Positions 31,476 through 32,530 of a DNA stretch of 32,530 bases are shown here, in pieces. The translations under genes were made by a program, and so were the position numbers. The first letter of the stretch is position 1; each line of letters begins with the position of its first letter. The notes beneath the pieces were generated by a model. That model had not been told where the DNA came from and searched no databases. It saw nothing but the letters and a program-made list of their open reading frames with translations. Where the stretch lies: positions 1-32,530 of the forward strand of contig NZ_JAKKFF010000567.1 of the NCBI RefSeq assembly GCF_022229015.1. The letters run 5' to 3'. This stretch comes from Micromonospora foliorum. Its GTDB lineage: Bacteria > Actinomycetota > Actinomycetes > Mycobacteriales > Micromonosporaceae.

Positions 31476-31692
31476 CGCCCCGGTTACACCCCCCGCACGG
31501 CCGAGCACCACAACAGGCCGACCCCCACGGGGTAGGCGGAATGATCCGCCACCGCGAACGGTTACATCCTGTCCCGACGCCGACCCCCTCGCGGGTCACC
31601 GGGCAGAACCCCTCGAACTTTCCCCGCACGGTCGCACTGACCCCCCGTTGAGTGTTGTGCGGGCACCCCCCGATGCAGAGGAGCACGCCACC

Positions 31693-32355
31693 ATGCGTAC
31701 CGATCTGATCCGTAAGACCGCCCTGACCGCCGCTGGCCTCGCCTTCACCGGTGGCGCCATCGCCGGCCCCGTCACCACCGCCTTCGCCGCCCCCAGCACC
31801 GCCAAGCCCACCACCCAAACCCAGACCGACCGTAAGGGTCACGGTGAGCGGGAACTCGGTGTGCGCTACGAGGCCCAGCCGAACTTCTACTACTGCGGGC
31901 CCGCCGCCACCCGAAACGCCCTGAGTGTGCAGGGCAAGAACATCAACGTTGATGACATGGCCAAGGAAATGGGCACCACCGAGGCCGGCACCAACTCCAT
32001 CAACGACATCACCCCCGTCCTGAACAAGGAAACCGGCAAGAACAACGCCTACCGGTCCGTGGAGATCAGCACCCCCGACGCCGACGCCAAGCAGACCGAC
32101 ACGCTGCGCGCCGACATCGTCAAGACCGTCGACGACGGCCGCGCCGTGGTCGCCAACATCGCCGGCACCAGCACCGACACCGACGGTGTCACCCACTCCT
32201 ACGAGGGCGGGCACTACATCAGCGTCGTCGGCTACCGCGACAACGGCAACACCGTCACCATCGCCGACTCCGCCGACCCCAACCAGGCCGCCTACCAGAT
32301 CACCGTCGAGCACCTCGCCGACTGGATCGCCACCCGCGGCTACGCCACCAGCTGA
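31693..32355 (+). CDS. secreted C39-like cysteine peptidase
   Basis: 220 residues. A Sec signal (~1-32, LTAAGLAFTGGAIAGPVTTAFA) is followed by a Thr/Gln linker and a papain-like C39_2 domain. Gln62 and Cys68 lie in YEAQPNFYYCGPAATRNAL, His174 in EGGHYISVVGY, and Asp192 in TIADSAD. These are the four catalytic positions. Such small secreted proteins are frequent in actinomycetes; targets may be leader peptides or cell-surface proteins, not known. AGAGGAG (31677-31683) lies 9 nt before ATG 31693. The reading frame is open further upstream but is not protein-like there. A clear terminator follows. Confidence 0.88.
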   Translation: MRTDLIRKTALTAAGLAFTGGAIAGPVTTAFAAPSTAKPTTQTQTDRKGHGERELGVRYEAQPNFYYCGPAATRNALSVQGKNINVDDMAKEMGTTEAGTNSINDITPVLNKETGKNNAYRSVEISTPDADAKQTDTLRADIVKTVDDGRAVVANIAGTSTDTDGVTHSYEGGHYISVVGYRDNGNTVTIADSADPNQAAYQITVEHLADWIATRGYATS

Positions 32356-32362
32356 CCCCACA

Positions 32363-32403
32363 CACCAGCACACCAGCACACCAGCACACACCACGCACCA
32401 CGC
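32363..32403. repeat. short CA-rich simple repeat
   Basis: CACCAGCA-type 9-bp words repeat about three times, then CACGCAC words, just after the C39-like stop. Simple sequence, no spacer structure. Confidence 0.6.
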
Positions 32404-32409
32404 ACGAAG

Positions 32410-32446
32410 CGAAGGGCCGGACCCCACCACGGGGCCCGGCCCTTCG
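32410..32446 (+). terminator. terminator of the C39-like peptidase gene
   Basis: CGAAGGGCCGGACCCC (32410-32425), loop ACCAC, GGGGCCCGGCCCTTCG (32431-32446): 16-bp stem with one mismatch, followed by TCGTCATTT. Strong rho-independent-type hairpin. Confidence 0.88.
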
Positions 32447-32474
32447 TCGTCATTTCCACCAACTGCCGCACGTA

Positions 32475-32525
32475 TTGACAATTGTCGACTTCGGCGTGAG
32501 GCTGAAGGGCAGTGAGAGCGCTCTC
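32475..32525 (+). promoter_or_regulatory. promoter with LacI-type operator for the gene beyond the window
   Basis: TTGACA (32475-32480) is a consensus -35 and overlaps the palindrome GACAATTGTC (32477-32486). A perfect 12-bp palindrome GAGAGCGCTCTC (32514-32525) resembles the GGGAGCGCTCCC operators of LacI-family sugar regulators such as CebR. The -10 is not obvious (GAGGCT at 17-bp spacing). It probably controls a sugar-utilisation gene to the right. Confidence 0.6.
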
Positions 32526-32530
32526 TGGCG

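Larger units (their letters stand above)
30535..31692. other. 1.2-kb non-coding region rich in repeats
   Basis: No gene is supported; the frames are Pro/Arg/Thr-rich artefacts. It contains two copies of a 79-bp palindromic element (30591-30669, 31204-31282), another palindromic element (30745-30816), a 66-bp degenerate tandem repeat (about 30898-31150) and the long leader of the C39-like gene with inverted repeats (31409-31549). Confidence 0.7.

Noticed and set aside
31273..31692. Upstream extension of the C39-like frame
   Set aside because: It would put 140 non-protein-like residues before an obvious signal peptide that has its own ribosome-binding site.
31400..31692. ydaO-type (c-di-AMP) riboswitch before the C39-like gene
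   Set aside because: Considered because such riboswitches precede cell-wall hydrolases in actinomycetes, but I could not recognise the conserved core here.
32363..32403. CRISPR-like array
   Set aside because: Only short CA-rich words without spacers.

Overview
The window is about 70+ % GC, with third-position G/C bias, GTG starts, leaderless starts and many secreted Tat/Sec hydrolases. This points to a soil actinomycete. The gene families and the palindromic repeat elements fit the Micromonosporaceae, probably Micromonospora, but that genus call is an inference. No rRNA, tRNA, IS transposase or CRISPR array was seen.

Layout: (1) 1-633, non-coding with a short 32-bp tandem repeat and dispersed repeat pieces. 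(2) 634-2568 (-), an NhaA Na+/H+ antiporter fused to a DsbA/thioredoxin-like domain. (3) 2569-5942, an accessory and partly decayed stretch: two adjacent palindromic elements; remnants of what looks like a WXG/polymorphic-toxin and immunity operon (2934-3568); a Uma2 nuclease-like gene; the 3' stump of a DUF5753/Scr1-type HTH regulator; its intact DUF397 partner; and a small caspase/C80-like protein. (4) 5943-10414 (+), a membrane protein, a GH15 glucoamylase/trehalase-like enzyme, an aldo/keto reductase and a HEAT-like protein. (5) 10723-12792 (-), a Tat-exported phospholipase C. (6) A divergent AraC regulator / NmrA-type NAD(P)-binding pair. (7) 14879-17420 (+), a SEC-C protein, a CpdA-like phosphodiesterase and a LysE-type exporter. 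(8) 17514-24282 (+), a ROK repressor followed by GH27 alpha-galactosidase, GH95 alpha-L-fucosidase and an SGNH esterase, a compact secreted glycan-degradation cluster. (9) 24376-24858, a DUF2231 membrane protein, with a strong bidirectional terminator after it. (10) A divergent pair of secreted peptidases, S8 subtilase (-) and S15 X-Pro dipeptidyl-peptidase (+). (11) 30478-31692, about 1.2 kb of non-coding DNA rich in palindromic and tandem repeats. (12) 31693-32355, a secreted C39-like cysteine peptidase with a terminator. The window ends on a LacI-type operator that probably belongs to the next gene.

Functional logic: the ROK-GH27-GH95-SGNH block should strip galactosyl, fucosyl and acyl decorations from plant or host glycans outside the cell. 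The S8/S15 pair should degrade proteins, including Pro-rich peptides. The phospholipase C may supply phosphate. The least ordinary part is 2.6-5.5 kb, where starts and ribosome-binding sites survive although most of the gene bodies appear to be gone, next to an intact small protein with a His/Cys pair reminiscent of caspase-fold peptidases.
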